DNA from: Halorussus limi
GTDB lineage: Archaea; Halobacteriota; Halobacteria; Halobacteriales; Haladaptataceae
Assembly: GCF_023238205.1 (NCBI RefSeq)
Contig: NZ_CP096660.1
Coordinates: forward strand, 248,001-312,000
Reading direction: 5' to 3'
DNA length: 64,000 nucleotides
The stretch's first letter is position 1. The number at the start of each line of letters is the position of its first letter. Under the pieces are notes generated by a model that was given only the letters and a program-made list of their open reading frames with translations, had not been told where the DNA came from and made no database searches. Positions 1 through 9,705 of the stretch are shown here, in pieces. A program made the position numbers and the translations under genes.

Positions 1-69
1 GAAACTCGTCGCAGTTTCGCGGCCCGAACCGCGAGACGCGACCGACGTGGCCTGCACGGTGACCGAAAA

Positions 70-420
70 ATGGAAAGCACGACTACCCCACGCTCGACCG
101 ATGCACAGTCTCTGGACGCAGTTCTGTCTCTCCTCCGGAAGGAACGCCGTCGGCACGTCCTCGCGGTCCTCTCCGAGCGGAACGGCCCGGTTTCCGTACG
201 CGACCTCGCCGCGGCGGTCGCGGCGCGCGAAACCGAGGGCGACGCCGGCGAGATTTCGCCGGAGACGACCGGGAGCGTCGCGGCGACGCTCCACCACGTC
301 CACCTGCCGAAACTGGCGGACGCCGACGCGGTGGCCTACGACGACGAGGCGGGCACCGCCACGCTCGCGCAGGCCGAAGGGTTCACGCCGTTTCTCGGAC
401 TGGCCGACGAGGCCCGGTGA
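70..420 (+). CDS. DUF7344-type winged-helix protein
   Basis: Small 116-aa cytoplasmic protein with the usual haloarchaeal DUF7344 layout. An N-terminal helix is followed by a KERRRHVLAVL motif at about residues 24-34, a PVSVRDLAAAV helix-turn-helix segment, then HHVHLPKLADADAV and a short beta wing. Such proteins are presumed DNA-binding regulators; no target is known here. The first ATG gives the natural N-terminus. Nothing upstream within the window belongs to it, and the next gene is convergent. Assignment rests on the NERRR-like and HTHLPKLAD-like motifs recalled for this family. Confidence 0.85.
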   Translation: MESTTTPRSTDAQSLDAVLSLLRKERRRHVLAVLSERNGPVSVRDLAAAVAARETEGDAGEISPETTGSVAATLHHVHLPKLADADAVAYDDEAGTATLAQAEGFTPFLGLADEAR

Positions 421-576
421 ACGCCGGGCGAGGCGAGGTACCTCCGCCGCGAACAGTGTACACTCCACTGAATAGCAATATCCTCACACGTTAGAGGAAC
501 GAAAGCCTTCCTTAAAGCAACATATAGTGTCTTTTAGCGAGTGAATCTTTTAGCCGCAGCGTCGTCTGCGAACGCC

Positions 577-1836
577 TCAGGGCGACTCCGAGTCCGAGTC
601 CGAGTCGTCCCGTGGCGACGGGGACGACGCCGAATCGCCGCCCACCGCCGACCGGGGGTGAATCGGTCCCTCGCCGTCGGTCAACCGACCACCCGCCCTG
701 CCGTTCGACACCGCCAGCACCTCGCCGACGACCGAGAGCGCGATTTGGAAGGGTTCGCCCCCGCCCAAGTCGAGACCCACGGGCGTTCCGATTCGCTCGG
801 CGTCGGCGGCCGAGAGTTCGACGCCCGCCTCGGCGAACTCCTCGCGCATCGCGTCGAATCGCTTGCGCGGCCCCATCAGGCCGACGTACGGAACCCGCGT
901 GTCGAGGAGCGACTCCAGCGCCAACCTGTCGTCCACGAAGTTGTGGCTCATCACGACCGCGTAGGTGTCGGCAGGGCGCGAGACGGCGTCGCCGACCGCC
1001 GTCGGCCGGGTAGCGACGACATCGTGGGCCGCGGAGAACCGCTCGGCGTCGGCGCGCGCTCCGCGGGCGGTGGCGACCGTCACCCGGAATCCGGCCTCGC
1101 GGGCGAGGCGCGCGACCGGTCGCACGTCCGCGCCGTGGCCGAAGACGAGCAGTTCCGGCGCGGGTTCGAGACCGTCCACGAACACCGCCGCGGTCCCCCG
1201 GTCTGTCTCGACCGTCACGGTGTCCGAGCGCCCGGCCGCGGCGAACTCCCCGGCGCGCTCGCGGACCGCCGCGAGCAGGTCGTCGGGGAGCGGCGGGCGA
1301 GCGTCGGCGTCGGCCGCGGCGACTTCCCCGTTCTCGGCGACGAGCGACCGCGCGCCGACGGGTGCGTCGGGATACTCGTCGCTTCCGTCGGCGGACTCCC
1401 CCGAGACGACCGTGGTCAGCGCGACGCGTTCGCCGTCCGCGACTCGCTCCAACGCGGGCCGAAAGCTCTCGTCGGCGGGTTCGACCAGCACGTCGACGAC
1501 GCCGTTGCATCCGAGTCCGAACTCCCACGCGTCGTCGCCCGTGAGGTCGAACGTCCCCCGGACCGGGCCGTCGGCCAGCGCGCGCTCTGCGAGGTCGGCG
1601 ACCGGGCCTTCGAGACACCCGGCGGTGATGGCCCCGACCGCGGCGTCGTCTGCGAGGACGCGCTTCGCCCCGGGGCGTCGGTAGGCCGACCCCTCGACCG
1701 CAGTGACGGTGGCGACGGCGGCCGCGGCGTCGTCAGTCGCGGCGTCGTCGGGCGGGGCCGAGTCCGCGACGACTTCCCAGAGGCTCTCACGGACCGACAG
1801 CGCGCTCGCGGCCCACGCGTCGGACTCGTCGTTCAT
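577..1836 (-). CDS. XdhC/CoxI family protein
   Basis: 419-aa XdhC/CoxF-like protein. These proteins insert or sulfurate the molybdenum cofactor of xanthine-dehydrogenase or CO-dehydrogenase type enzymes. The N-terminal XdhC_CoxI domain shows GSAYRRPGAKRV and the GCLEG segment with its conserved Cys. The C-terminal Rossmann domain carries LLVFGHGADVRPVARLA, YVGLMGPRKR and the RIGTPVGLDLGGGEP signature. A longer in-frame extension to 1983 exists, but ATG at 1836 is preferred: it follows a TATA-like AATATC about 28 bp upstream and begins the conserved region. The gene is divergent from the S41 peptidase. No molybdo-hydroxylase subunit is encoded in the window, so its client is elsewhere. Confidence 0.88.
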   Translation of the reverse strand: MNDESDAWAASALSVRESLWEVVADSAPPDDAATDDAAAAVATVTAVEGSAYRRPGAKRVLADDAAVGAITAGCLEGPVADLAERALADGPVRGTFDLTGDDAWEFGLGCNGVVDVLVEPADESFRPALERVADGERVALTTVVSGESADGSDEYPDAPVGARSLVAENGEVAAADADARPPLPDDLLAAVRERAGEFAAAGRSDTVTVETDRGTAAVFVDGLEPAPELLVFGHGADVRPVARLAREAGFRVTVATARGARADAERFSAAHDVVATRPTAVGDAVSRPADTYAVVMSHNFVDDRLALESLLDTRVPYVGLMGPRKRFDAMREEFAEAGVELSAADAERIGTPVGLDLGGGEPFQIALSVVGEVLAVSNGRAGGRLTDGEGPIHPRSAVGGDSASSPSPRDDSDSDSESP

Positions 1837-1964
1837 GGCCCGTGGTAGCAAATACGGATATTTAGGTGTTGGCGTGAGTCCGCGCTCGCCTCCCCGTCGG
1901 TTACCGGAGCGAACTCGTCGGTTTGCCAAGACGTTATTACCTCGGCGTCCGACAGGTTCGTCGC

Positions 1965-3542
1965 ATGGGAGACGAACCCACACATTACCCCCGTGCGGAC
2001 CTCGTAGAAGACGCCCGCTCGCTGGCGACCACGCTCGAAGCGTCTCACCCCGACCCGTACGCCGGACACGGCGGTCGGGTGGCCTTCCACCGAAACCTCG
2101 AAGAGCTAGTTCGGGAGATTCCAGCGGACGGCGAGTCGCTCGAGGCGTTCTACGAGCGCGTCGCCGAGTTCGCGGCGCTGGTCCGGGACCTCCACACGGC
2201 CGTCAGTCCGCCCGAGGAGACCGAGGCGGAGGTCGCCGGGCGACTACCGCTCGGGTTCCGCGTCGTCGGAGACGGTCTCTACGTGGACGAGGTGTACGAC
2301 GAGGATTGCGCGGACCTGTTGGGCGGGCGTCTCGTCGCCGCGGAGGGCGTCCCGACGGCCGACCTCGAAGCGCGGGCGGCCGCCGTCGAAAGCGCCGACA
2401 ACGAGTACGGCGACCGCAGAAACCTCGGGAAGATGCTCGAAGCGGTGGCTCCGCTCCGGTTCCTGCTGGACGATGAACGCGAACCCGAGCGGCCGACGCT
2501 GACCGTCGAAACCCCAGACGGCGAGCGCACCGAGCGGACCCTCGAAGTAGTCGAGACCGACGAACCTGTCGAGACGCTGGCGACGAGCGTCGAGCGCCCG
2601 GAGACCGACGGCGAACCCGCGTTTCGGTTCCTCGACGACGAGCGTTCGACCGCGCTCCTCGCGCTCCCGGACATGCGACTCTACCGCGAGCATCCCGAGA
2701 TGATGACCGCGATGGACGCCGAGGGGTCCGAACGAATGGCCCGCGACGCGTACCGGGAGGTCGTCGGCGAACCGGTGCCCGACGAGCTAACCGACGTGCT
2801 GGCGGGGATTCCCTCGGCGACCGAAGTGCTGACGGAGTTGGTCGAGGAGATGGCCGACGCCGGGACCGAGACGCTGGTGGTCGATACGCGGGACAACGGC
2901 GGCGGGAACTCCGCGCTCACCTACATTCTGCTCTACGTCCTCTACGGGTGGGACGGTATCGCAGACGCGACCGCGGACCAGATATCCGTCCCGAAGGACT
3001 CGGACCTGTACCGCCAGCGGTTCGGCGACGAGGGAGCGGTCGGCGAAACCGACAACCCGGCCGGGTTCGACTTCGAGTCGTACTTCGCGCGGGGCGATGC
3101 CGACGAGCAACTCGACCAACTCCGCGAGCAGGTCCGACTCACCGAGACCTTCCGCGAGGAGGTCGAATCGGGCGACAACGAGGCGTACTACCGCCCGGAG
3201 AGCGTGGTCGTCGTGACCTCGGCCGGGACCGCCTCGGCGGGCACCGAACCCGCCTTCCTGCTGTCTAAGCTCGGCGCGTCCGTCGTCGGCGTCCCCTCGG
3301 TGCAGGCGCCGAACAAGCCCCGAGACCTGCTTCCGGGCGAACTCCCGAACACCGGCCTCGACTTCCGGGTGTCGTTCCGCCACGTCGAGTTCCGCCCCGA
3401 GGCCGACGACGGCGACGTGTTCGTGCCGGAGGCGGAGCTGACCTCCGACCGGTTCGAGGCGTACGACCGCGCCGGCGACGCCGGCCTCCGACTGGCGCTC
3501 GACTTCGCAGGCGCGGACGACGACTCGGAATCGAACGCGTAG
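1965..3542 (+). CDS. S41 family peptidase-like protein
   Basis: 525-aa protein resembling C-terminal-processing (tail-specific) serine proteases of family S41. The C-terminal half has the beta strand VVDTRDNGGGN followed by the nucleophile region VVVTSAGTASAGTE, with the predicted catalytic Ser at about residue 424. No PDZ motif or signal peptide is obvious, so it is probably cytoplasmic. ATG at 1965 is chosen over an upstream in-frame ATG at 1923 because a TATA-like TTATTA at about 1934 suits a leaderless transcript. The general base Lys is not clearly at the spacing seen in bacterial CtpA, so activity is inferred. Confidence 0.8.
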   Translation: MGDEPTHYPRADLVEDARSLATTLEASHPDPYAGHGGRVAFHRNLEELVREIPADGESLEAFYERVAEFAALVRDLHTAVSPPEETEAEVAGRLPLGFRVVGDGLYVDEVYDEDCADLLGGRLVAAEGVPTADLEARAAAVESADNEYGDRRNLGKMLEAVAPLRFLLDDEREPERPTLTVETPDGERTERTLEVVETDEPVETLATSVERPETDGEPAFRFLDDERSTALLALPDMRLYREHPEMMTAMDAEGSERMARDAYREVVGEPVPDELTDVLAGIPSATEVLTELVEEMADAGTETLVVDTRDNGGGNSALTYILLYVLYGWDGIADATADQISVPKDSDLYRQRFGDEGAVGETDNPAGFDFESYFARGDADEQLDQLREQVRLTETFREEVESGDNEAYYRPESVVVVTSAGTASAGTEPAFLLSKLGASVVGVPSVQAPNKPRDLLPGELPNTGLDFRVSFRHVEFRPEADDGDVFVPEAELTSDRFEAYDRAGDAGLRLALDFAGADDDSESNA

Positions 3543-3613
3543 CGTCGCCAACTCGTCATCGGCTCGGTTACTACGCCACACCCTCACAAACCCACCGCAG
3601 AAACCCCGAACGT

Positions 3614-3623
3614 AAAGATATAT
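3614..3623 (+). promoter_or_regulatory. TATA-box promoter of the first epimerase gene
   Basis: AAAGATATAT lies 26-35 bp upstream of the ATG at 3649, the spacing expected for a leaderless haloarchaeal transcript. Sequence observation only. Confidence 0.5.
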
Positions 3624-3648
3624 CCGTCGCTCCGTCGGTACATCCGGC

Positions 3649-4578
3649 ATGGAGCTTTCAGGGAAGTCGGTCCTCGTCACCGGCGGTGCCGGACTCATCG
3701 GCACCCACCTCACGGAGTCGCTCGCCGCGGACAACGACGTACTCGTCGCCGACAACTGCTCGAAGGGCAACCGCGAGTGGGTGCCCGAGTCGGCCCGGTT
3801 CGCCGACGCCGACCTCACCGACCCCGACGACGTGGCCGAAGTCGTCACCTCGGACCTCGACGTCGTCTTCCACCTCGGGGCGCTCTCGGACGTGAACCGG
3901 GGCGACCACCGCCGCGTCTTCGAACACAACAACGCGATGCTCTACAACATCCTCGAACGCATGGACGAGGTCGGCCTCTCGAAGATAGCCTTCGCCTCCT
4001 CGTCGGCGGTGTACGGCGAAGCGCCCCGCCCGACGCCCGAGGACTTCGCGCCGCTCGAACCCGTCAGCACCTACGGCGCGAGCAAGTTGGCCGGCGAGGG
4101 CCTGCTCTCGACGTACGCCCACTCTCACGACTTCACGACGTGGATGTTCCGGTTCTCGAACGTCGTCGGGCCCCACCAGCGCAACAACGTCATCTCGGAC
4201 TTCATCGAGAAGTTGCTCGACGACCCCTCCCGTCTCGAAATCCTCGGCGACGGCCGCCAAGAGAAGTCCTACCTCCACGTCGAGGACTGCGTGAGCGGGA
4301 TGGAACACGTCGTGGAGAACACCGACGAACCGACCAACATCTACAATCTGGGCACCAGAACGACCATCTCGGTCACGCGCATCGCCGAACTGGTCAGCGA
4401 CGTGGTCGGCTGTGACCCCGAGTTCGAGTACACCGGGGGCGACCGGGGCTGGACCGGCGACGTGCCCAAGATGCGCCTCTCCATCGAGAAGGCCAGCGCG
4501 ATAGGCTGGTCGCCCGAACGCGAGAGCGCCGACGCGGTCCGGACCGCGGCCGAGCAGTTGTACGACGAACTGGCCTGA
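3649..4578 (+). CDS. NAD-dependent epimerase/dehydratase (extended SDR)
   Basis: 309-aa extended short-chain dehydrogenase/reductase of the nucleotide-sugar epimerase type. The Rossmann motif GGAGLIGTH is at residues 12-20, and the catalytic YGASK (Tyr-x-x-x-Lys) follows a SSSAVYGE serine motif. The C-terminal substrate-binding half has RFSNVVGPHQ and GDGRQEKSYLHVEDC, typical of UDP-glucose/GlcNAc-4-epimerase relatives. Likely role is sugar-nucleotide conversion for glycan synthesis; the substrate cannot be read from sequence. It is monocistronic with its own TATA box. A second, distinct epimerase lies at 13258. Confidence 0.88.
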   Translation: MELSGKSVLVTGGAGLIGTHLTESLAADNDVLVADNCSKGNREWVPESARFADADLTDPDDVAEVVTSDLDVVFHLGALSDVNRGDHRRVFEHNNAMLYNILERMDEVGLSKIAFASSSAVYGEAPRPTPEDFAPLEPVSTYGASKLAGEGLLSTYAHSHDFTTWMFRFSNVVGPHQRNNVISDFIEKLLDDPSRLEILGDGRQEKSYLHVEDCVSGMEHVVENTDEPTNIYNLGTRTTISVTRIAELVSDVVGCDPEFEYTGGDRGWTGDVPKMRLSIEKASAIGWSPERESADAVRTAAEQLYDELA

Positions 4579-4763
4579 CGCGGCCGGCGATTAAGCCCGG
4601 TCAAACGCTACCCCCCGCGGCTCTTCGCGCCGATTCCAGTGGGCGTAACGCGTCTCAGACCGGTCTTAGCGAAATATTTCTCGAAGGCGACTCCGCGCGG
4701 CGAGCCTAAGCGAGCGATAACAATAGTGTCACGTCGAGAACGTGAACGCGTCCGGTGACAGCT

Positions 4764-6302
4764 ATGTTCGATACGACCCCGCTCGCGCTCGACCGCCGGC
4801 GCTTCCTCGCCGCGGTCGGAAGCGCCCTCCCCGCGACCGGTTTCGCCACCGCGTTCCGCGACGACCGGTCCAGTTCAGACGACGACTCGCAGACCGACCA
4901 ATCGTCCGACTCCGACTCCGGAAATCGCCAGCGTCCGGACTGGCGACTGACCGGTTTCGACGCGACGAACGTCGGATACCACCCCGACCTGACCGGCCCA
5001 AAAACTCGCGCCCGAGAACGCTGGCGTCGCGACGCGGCGGTCGAGGGCGTCGTCGCGGCGGACGGCGTCGTCTACGCCAGCACCGAACGAGACGTGGTCG
5101 CGTTCGACGCCGAGACCGGCGAGGAGAAGTGGCGGACTCGGGTCTGTGACAACGCGACCAGCCAGAACCTCGTCTACACCCCGGCGGTCGCCGACGGTCG
5201 GGTCTTCGCCAGCACGTTCGCCGAAACCCTCTACGCGCTCGACGCCGAGACCGGCGAGACGCGCTGGGAGTACGGTCTCGACCACCGATGGGGCGGGAGG
5301 ATACTCGCGGCCGACGCCGACGCGGTGTACGCGACCGACGACTCCCGGCGGGCGTTCGCGGTGGACGCCGAGACCGGCCGCGAGCGGTGGGAGTACCGCT
5401 ACGGCGAACCGCTCCCGTCCACCCCGGTCGTCGCCGACGGGACGCTCTATCTCGGGTACGCCGACCGGTCGGTCCTCCGCGCCGTCGAAGTCGAGAGCGA
5501 CCGTCAGCGTTGGGAGCAGTCCGGCCCGGGCGACGAGTGGGTCGAAGCGATGACCGTCGCGGACGGCACCGTCTACGCCGGATGGGGCCTGCCCGGCGAG
5601 GAACCCGGCCACCTGACCGCAATCGACGACGAGACGGGCGAGGAGAAGTGGCGACTGGAGACCGACCGGACGGTGGACACCGAACCCGCCGTGGCGGACG
5701 GAACCCTCTACGTCCACAGCGGCGGATGGCTTCGGGCAGTGGACGCCGAGACGGGCGAGTTGAAGTGGCGGTTCGACACCGAAGGGGCAGTGGACAAGGA
5801 TTCGTGGCACAGCATCGAACCGCCGTCCGTCGCCGACGGGACGGTCTACGTCGGCGGGTACGACGCGATAGTCTACGCGCTGAACGCCGAAACCGGCGAA
5901 CCTCGGTGGACCTACGCCTTCGGACAGGAGTCCCCGCTCCACGTCACGCCGGTTCCCCACCGCGGGAGTCTCTACGCCGCGAGCGAAGGAGTCGTCGCCC
6001 TCGACGAGACGAGCGAGGCCGCGGTCACGGCGGCGTTCGAGGCCGACCAAGACGGCGCGGACGAAGACGACACCTTTCAGGTCGGCGAACCGGTCGAGTT
6101 CGAGGCGCTGAAATCTCGCGGTCCGATCGCGGAGTACGAGTGGGACATCACCGAGGAGGAGGGCATCGACGCCCGAGGCCAGCGCGTCGAACACACCTTC
6201 CGCGAGCGCGACGACGAGTTCGTGACTCTCCGGGTCCGGGGCGACGACGGGCGGGTCGATACGGTCGAGCGCGAACTGAACGTCGTCCCGTGGGAAGACT
6301 GA
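4764..6302 (+). CDS. TAT-exported PQQ-like beta-propeller protein with PKD-like tail
   Basis: 512-aa secreted protein. The N-terminus carries a twin-arginine signal (DRRRFLAAVGSALPATG, about residues 10-26) followed by a Ser/Asp-rich spacer. The body is a series of PQQ-enzyme-type blades with the recurring pattern 'VYA..D..V.A.DAETGE..W', about seven copies between residues 75 and 420. The last 75 residues resemble a PKD domain (VGEPVEFEA, EYEWDI, HTFRE). Function is unknown; such propellers act as extracellular binding or redox proteins. A GTG nine bases upstream at 4755 is an alternative start. Confidence 0.85.
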   Translation: MFDTTPLALDRRRFLAAVGSALPATGFATAFRDDRSSSDDDSQTDQSSDSDSGNRQRPDWRLTGFDATNVGYHPDLTGPKTRARERWRRDAAVEGVVAADGVVYASTERDVVAFDAETGEEKWRTRVCDNATSQNLVYTPAVADGRVFASTFAETLYALDAETGETRWEYGLDHRWGGRILAADADAVYATDDSRRAFAVDAETGRERWEYRYGEPLPSTPVVADGTLYLGYADRSVLRAVEVESDRQRWEQSGPGDEWVEAMTVADGTVYAGWGLPGEEPGHLTAIDDETGEEKWRLETDRTVDTEPAVADGTLYVHSGGWLRAVDAETGELKWRFDTEGAVDKDSWHSIEPPSVADGTVYVGGYDAIVYALNAETGEPRWTYAFGQESPLHVTPVPHRGSLYAASEGVVALDETSEAAVTAAFEADQDGADEDDTFQVGEPVEFEALKSRGPIAEYEWDITEEEGIDARGQRVEHTFRERDDEFVTLRVRGDDGRVDTVERELNVVPWED

Positions 6303-6466
6303 GTTGGAGTCGGTTTCGAGCGGTCCGCGTTCTCGATGCGGTCGGCGTCGTCCTCGGTGCGCAGGTCGGCGAAGATGTCCGGGAAGGGACGGAGACGGGG
6401 TTCGAGTCCCCGACACACCTTCGAGAAGCGACAGACCAAAGGCGCGCGCCGGAGTCATGTCGTCCC

Positions 6467-8173
6467 ATGGCAGAGACCAACGAGGAACTCGTCGCCCAAC
6501 TCGAAGCCCTCGGCGTCGAGTACGTCTTCGGGTACCCCGGCGGGCGGGTCATCGAGTTGCTGGACGAACTCCCCGAGTCGGACATCGAGGTGGTCCGTCC
6601 GCGCGACGAGCGAGAGGGCAGCGTCATGGCCGAGACGTACGGTCGCCTAACACAGACGCCGGGCGTCCTCGCCGGTCAGGGGCCGTGGATAGGCAGTCTC
6701 GGTACCATCGGCCAGATGGAGGCCCGCCTGTCGTCGTCGCCGATGGTCGTCCTGACCGAGGCCAGCGAGCGCGGCGACTACTCGACGCTCGCGCCCTACC
6801 AGCAGTCCCGGGGCGACTACGGCGGCCTCGACCTCCCCAAAATTTTGGACGGCGTGACGAAAGAACACTGGTTCCCGCGCTCGCCGACCGAGACCCTCCG
6901 GAGCGTTCAGTTGGCGTTCAAGCACGCGACCGCGGGCCGGCCCGGTCCCACGGCGGTCATCCTCGACGGCGACGCGATCACCGAGGAGGTGCCCGAGGAC
7001 CCGATTCCGCCGGTCTGGGACGCCGACGAGCAGGTCCGCAACTGGGACGCCGCGCCGACCGAGAGCGACGTGGAGCAGGCGGCCGAGGCCTTCGCCGAGG
7101 CGGAACGACCGGTCGTCATCGCCGGCAACGGCGTCCACGCCGCGCAGGCCTACGACGAGTTGCGGGAGGTCGCCGAGACCTACGACGCGGTCGTCGTGAC
7201 CTCCTACCTCGGAAAGTCCACGATTCCCGAGACCCACGACCTCGCGGGCGGCGTCATCGGGTCGTTCGGCCACGAGGGCGCGAATCAGGTCGTGAGCGAG
7301 GCCGACGCCCTGCTCGTGGCGGGATGCCGGATGAACCCGATGGACACCAACTGGCAGGCCCCGAGTTTCGTCCGACCCGACGAGCAGACGATCGTCCACG
7401 CGGACGTGGACACCCGGAACGCGGGGTGGGTCTACCCCGCCGACGTGGGCCTCATCGGGGACGCGAAGGAGAGCCTTCGGGCGCTCTCGGACGCCGGTGA
7501 AGCGGCGAGTGCGGGCAACGACTGGGCGCGAGATCGCGCCGAGTCGGCCCGCGAGTCGTTCTCGGCCCCGGAGTGCGAGTCCGACGCCTCGCCCATCAAA
7601 CCCCAGCGCGCCGTGAAGGAAATCGAGGCGGTCGCGGACGAGGACACCATCGTCACGGCCGACTCGGGCAACAACCGCTTCTGGCTACTCAACTACCTCC
7701 AGACGCCCGGCGTCCGGACCTACTTCGGGTCGGGCGGCGTCGGCGGGATGGGATGGGCGACCCCGGCCGCGGTCTCGGCCGCGATTACGACCGACGAGGA
7801 CGTAATCGGCGTCGCCGGCGACGGCGGGTTCACGATGACGATGACCAGCGTCGAAATCGCCGTCGAGAAGGGGGTCGCGCCCACCTTCGTCGTGCTGAAC
7901 GACACCAGTCTCGGGATGGTGCGCCAGATGCAGGAGGAGGACGGCGACATCGCCGGCGTGGAGTTCCACGACACCGACTTCGTGGCCATCGCGGAGGGCT
8001 TCGGCGCGGAGGGAATCCGGGCGACGACTCCGGACGAACTCGGCGTGGCGCTCGCGGAGGGGAAAGAAAACGACGTGCCGACGGTCATCGACGCCCGCAT
8101 CGACCGCGAGGAGGACATGGCCGAGCAGTTGCAGTCGTCGTTCTACGCGGAGGTCGGCGGACTCCACGAGTGA
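6467..8173 (+). CDS. thiamine-diphosphate-dependent, acetolactate-synthase-like enzyme
   Basis: 568-aa enzyme of the pyruvate-oxidase/acetolactate-synthase superfamily. The PYR domain begins VEYVFGYPGG and has the ThDP-activating Glu region RDEREGSVMAE. A central transhydrogenase-like domain contains VVIAGNGVHAA. The C-terminal PP domain has the Mg/ThDP motif GDGGFTMTMTSVEIAVEKG ending in VVLND. Length fits the family (550-600 aa). There is no adjacent ilvN regulatory subunit or other branched-chain biosynthesis gene, so it may be a 2-oxoacid decarboxylase/carboligase of another pathway rather than IlvB. ATG at 6467 is the first start in the conserved frame. Confidence 0.85.
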   Translation: MAETNEELVAQLEALGVEYVFGYPGGRVIELLDELPESDIEVVRPRDEREGSVMAETYGRLTQTPGVLAGQGPWIGSLGTIGQMEARLSSSPMVVLTEASERGDYSTLAPYQQSRGDYGGLDLPKILDGVTKEHWFPRSPTETLRSVQLAFKHATAGRPGPTAVILDGDAITEEVPEDPIPPVWDADEQVRNWDAAPTESDVEQAAEAFAEAERPVVIAGNGVHAAQAYDELREVAETYDAVVVTSYLGKSTIPETHDLAGGVIGSFGHEGANQVVSEADALLVAGCRMNPMDTNWQAPSFVRPDEQTIVHADVDTRNAGWVYPADVGLIGDAKESLRALSDAGEAASAGNDWARDRAESARESFSAPECESDASPIKPQRAVKEIEAVADEDTIVTADSGNNRFWLLNYLQTPGVRTYFGSGGVGGMGWATPAAVSAAITTDEDVIGVAGDGGFTMTMTSVEIAVEKGVAPTFVVLNDTSLGMVRQMQEEDGDIAGVEFHDTDFVAIAEGFGAEGIRATTPDELGVALAEGKENDVPTVIDARIDREEDMAEQLQSSFYAEVGGLHE

Positions 8174-8244
8174 GGTAGCGTCGCCGTCGGCCGAAGCTGT
8201 TTTACCGTGAAAGGTCGTTCTCCGGCCGGAGGGTGCGGGATACA

Positions 8245-9705
8245 ATGGCACATGACAGTGACGGACGTTCGAGACGTCAGTTCGTCAAGGCCGTCGGCGC
8301 ATCGGGGGCCGCGGCCGGTTTGACGGGATACGTAGAGTCGGGGACCGTAGGTGAAGTGCAGCAGGGCGGGACGACGCTCCAGTGGGCGACCGACCCGGAC
8401 TTCAAGGGACAGCCGTGGAATCAGGAACTCGAGCCGGTGCTGTACGACAACGGTCTCTCGAAGGATATCGAAATCGAACTCCTCGCGGGACCGTCAGTGA
8501 CCGACAACCGGCGGGCACAGTATCAGCAGTGGCTGTCGGCCGGTCGGGCGAAACCGGACATACTGTGGGTGGACAGCGGATGGACGATTCCGTTCGTCGT
8601 CCGGAACCAGTTGATGAACCTGAGTCAGGCGGAGAACTTCCCGAAGAGTCGCATCCAGCGGGTCGAGAACCAGTACTTCGACGCGAGCGTCTCGACGGCG
8701 AAGGGGCCCGACGGCGACCTCTACGCGCTCCCGATATACCCGGACTTCCCGACGATGCAGTACAACAAGCAGTACCTGAAGAACGCCGGGTACGGGCAGT
8801 CGGACTTCGAGAAGTGGGCCACCGAGTCGATGACGTGGCAGAAGTTCTCGCAGGTGACGAAGGAAGCGATGAACAGCAACGACGTCCAGTACGGCTACAC
8901 CTTCCAAGGCAGCGCCTACGAAGGCCTGTCGTGCTGTGACTTCAACGAGTTCATGACGAGTTGGGGCGGAGCGTACTTCGGCAACCCCGAGCAGTACCTG
9001 TTCGGTCCGGTGGGCGACCGGCCCATCACCGTGGACGAGCCACAGGTCGTCAACGCCATCAAGATGGTTCGGACGTTCATCCACGGCTCGAACGCGAACA
9101 ACACCTTGAGCAAGTATCAGGGGAACATCGCGCCCGCGGCGGTGATGCAGTGGACCGAAGAACCGTCGCGCAAGCCGTTCACGAACGGCAACGCGGTGAT
9201 GCACCGCAACTGGCCGTACGCCATCAACATCAGCGGCTCCGAGGAGAACCTCGGAAAGGACCTCGGGGTAATGCCGATTCCGTACGCCAAGACCGAGAAA
9301 CAGGCGAAGTATCCGCTGACGGGCGGTCCGGTCGCCGCCTTGGGCGGGTGGCACAACGCCATCAACCCCAACTCGAAGAACAAGGAGGCGGCCGTCGAGG
9401 TGCTGAAGGCGATGATGAGCGACGAGTTCAAGTACAAGCTTTTCGAGGTCATCGGCAACGTGCCGCCGGAGCCCCAGCTTCTGACCTCGGAGCGGGCCAA
9501 GCAGGTGCCCGTCATGGGCCAGTTCGTCGAGCAGCTTCGAATCGCGGGCGAGAACGCGATTCCGCGACCGGTCACGCCGGTCTGGCCCGCCGAATCGTCG
9601 AAGATAGCCCAGCAGGTCAACGGCGCGTTCGCCAAGGGCGGCAAGCCCGAGCAAGCGATGACCCAACTCAAGGCACAACTCGAGGCCATCGAACAGAGCG
9701 CGTGA
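8245..9705 (+). CDS. TAT-dependent extracellular solute-binding protein (family 1), orphan
   Basis: 486-aa protein with a twin-arginine signal (RSRRQFVKAVGASGAAAG, residues 8-25) and a family-1 solute-binding fold of the maltose/trehalose/glycerol-phosphate type (DILWVDSGWTIPF; LYALPIYPDFPTMQYNKQYL; GGPVAALGGWHNAINPNS). The C-region sequence WPAESSKIAQQVNGAF is typical of sugar-binding proteins. It should capture a solute at the cell surface. The signal ends TGYVESG with no lipobox Cys, unlike most haloarchaeal binding proteins, and no permease or ATPase gene is adjacent. The substrate is undetermined. Confidence 0.85.
   Translation: MAHDSDGRSRRQFVKAVGASGAAAGLTGYVESGTVGEVQQGGTTLQWATDPDFKGQPWNQELEPVLYDNGLSKDIEIELLAGPSVTDNRRAQYQQWLSAGRAKPDILWVDSGWTIPFVVRNQLMNLSQAENFPKSRIQRVENQYFDASVSTAKGPDGDLYALPIYPDFPTMQYNKQYLKNAGYGQSDFEKWATESMTWQKFSQVTKEAMNSNDVQYGYTFQGSAYEGLSCCDFNEFMTSWGGAYFGNPEQYLFGPVGDRPITVDEPQVVNAIKMVRTFIHGSNANNTLSKYQGNIAPAAVMQWTEEPSRKPFTNGNAVMHRNWPYAINISGSEENLGKDLGVMPIPYAKTEKQAKYPLTGGPVAALGGWHNAINPNSKNKEAAVEVLKAMMSDEFKYKLFEVIGNVPPEPQLLTSERAKQVPVMGQFVEQLRIAGENAIPRPVTPVWPAESSKIAQQVNGAFAKGGKPEQAMTQLKAQLEAIEQSA

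Noticed and set aside
512-1618. Arg/Gly-rich frames overlapping the XdhC gene and similar frames over most other genes
   Set aside because: High G+C creates long open shadow frames with basic, low-complexity proteins unlike the acidic haloarchaeal proteome.
6396-6420. T-arm-like sequence (CGGGG-TTCGAGT-CCCCG) suggesting a tRNA gene
   Set aside because: No 5' acceptor strand pairs with the following bases at the standard or long-variable-arm spacing, and no D or anticodon arm is seen. Treated as chance.
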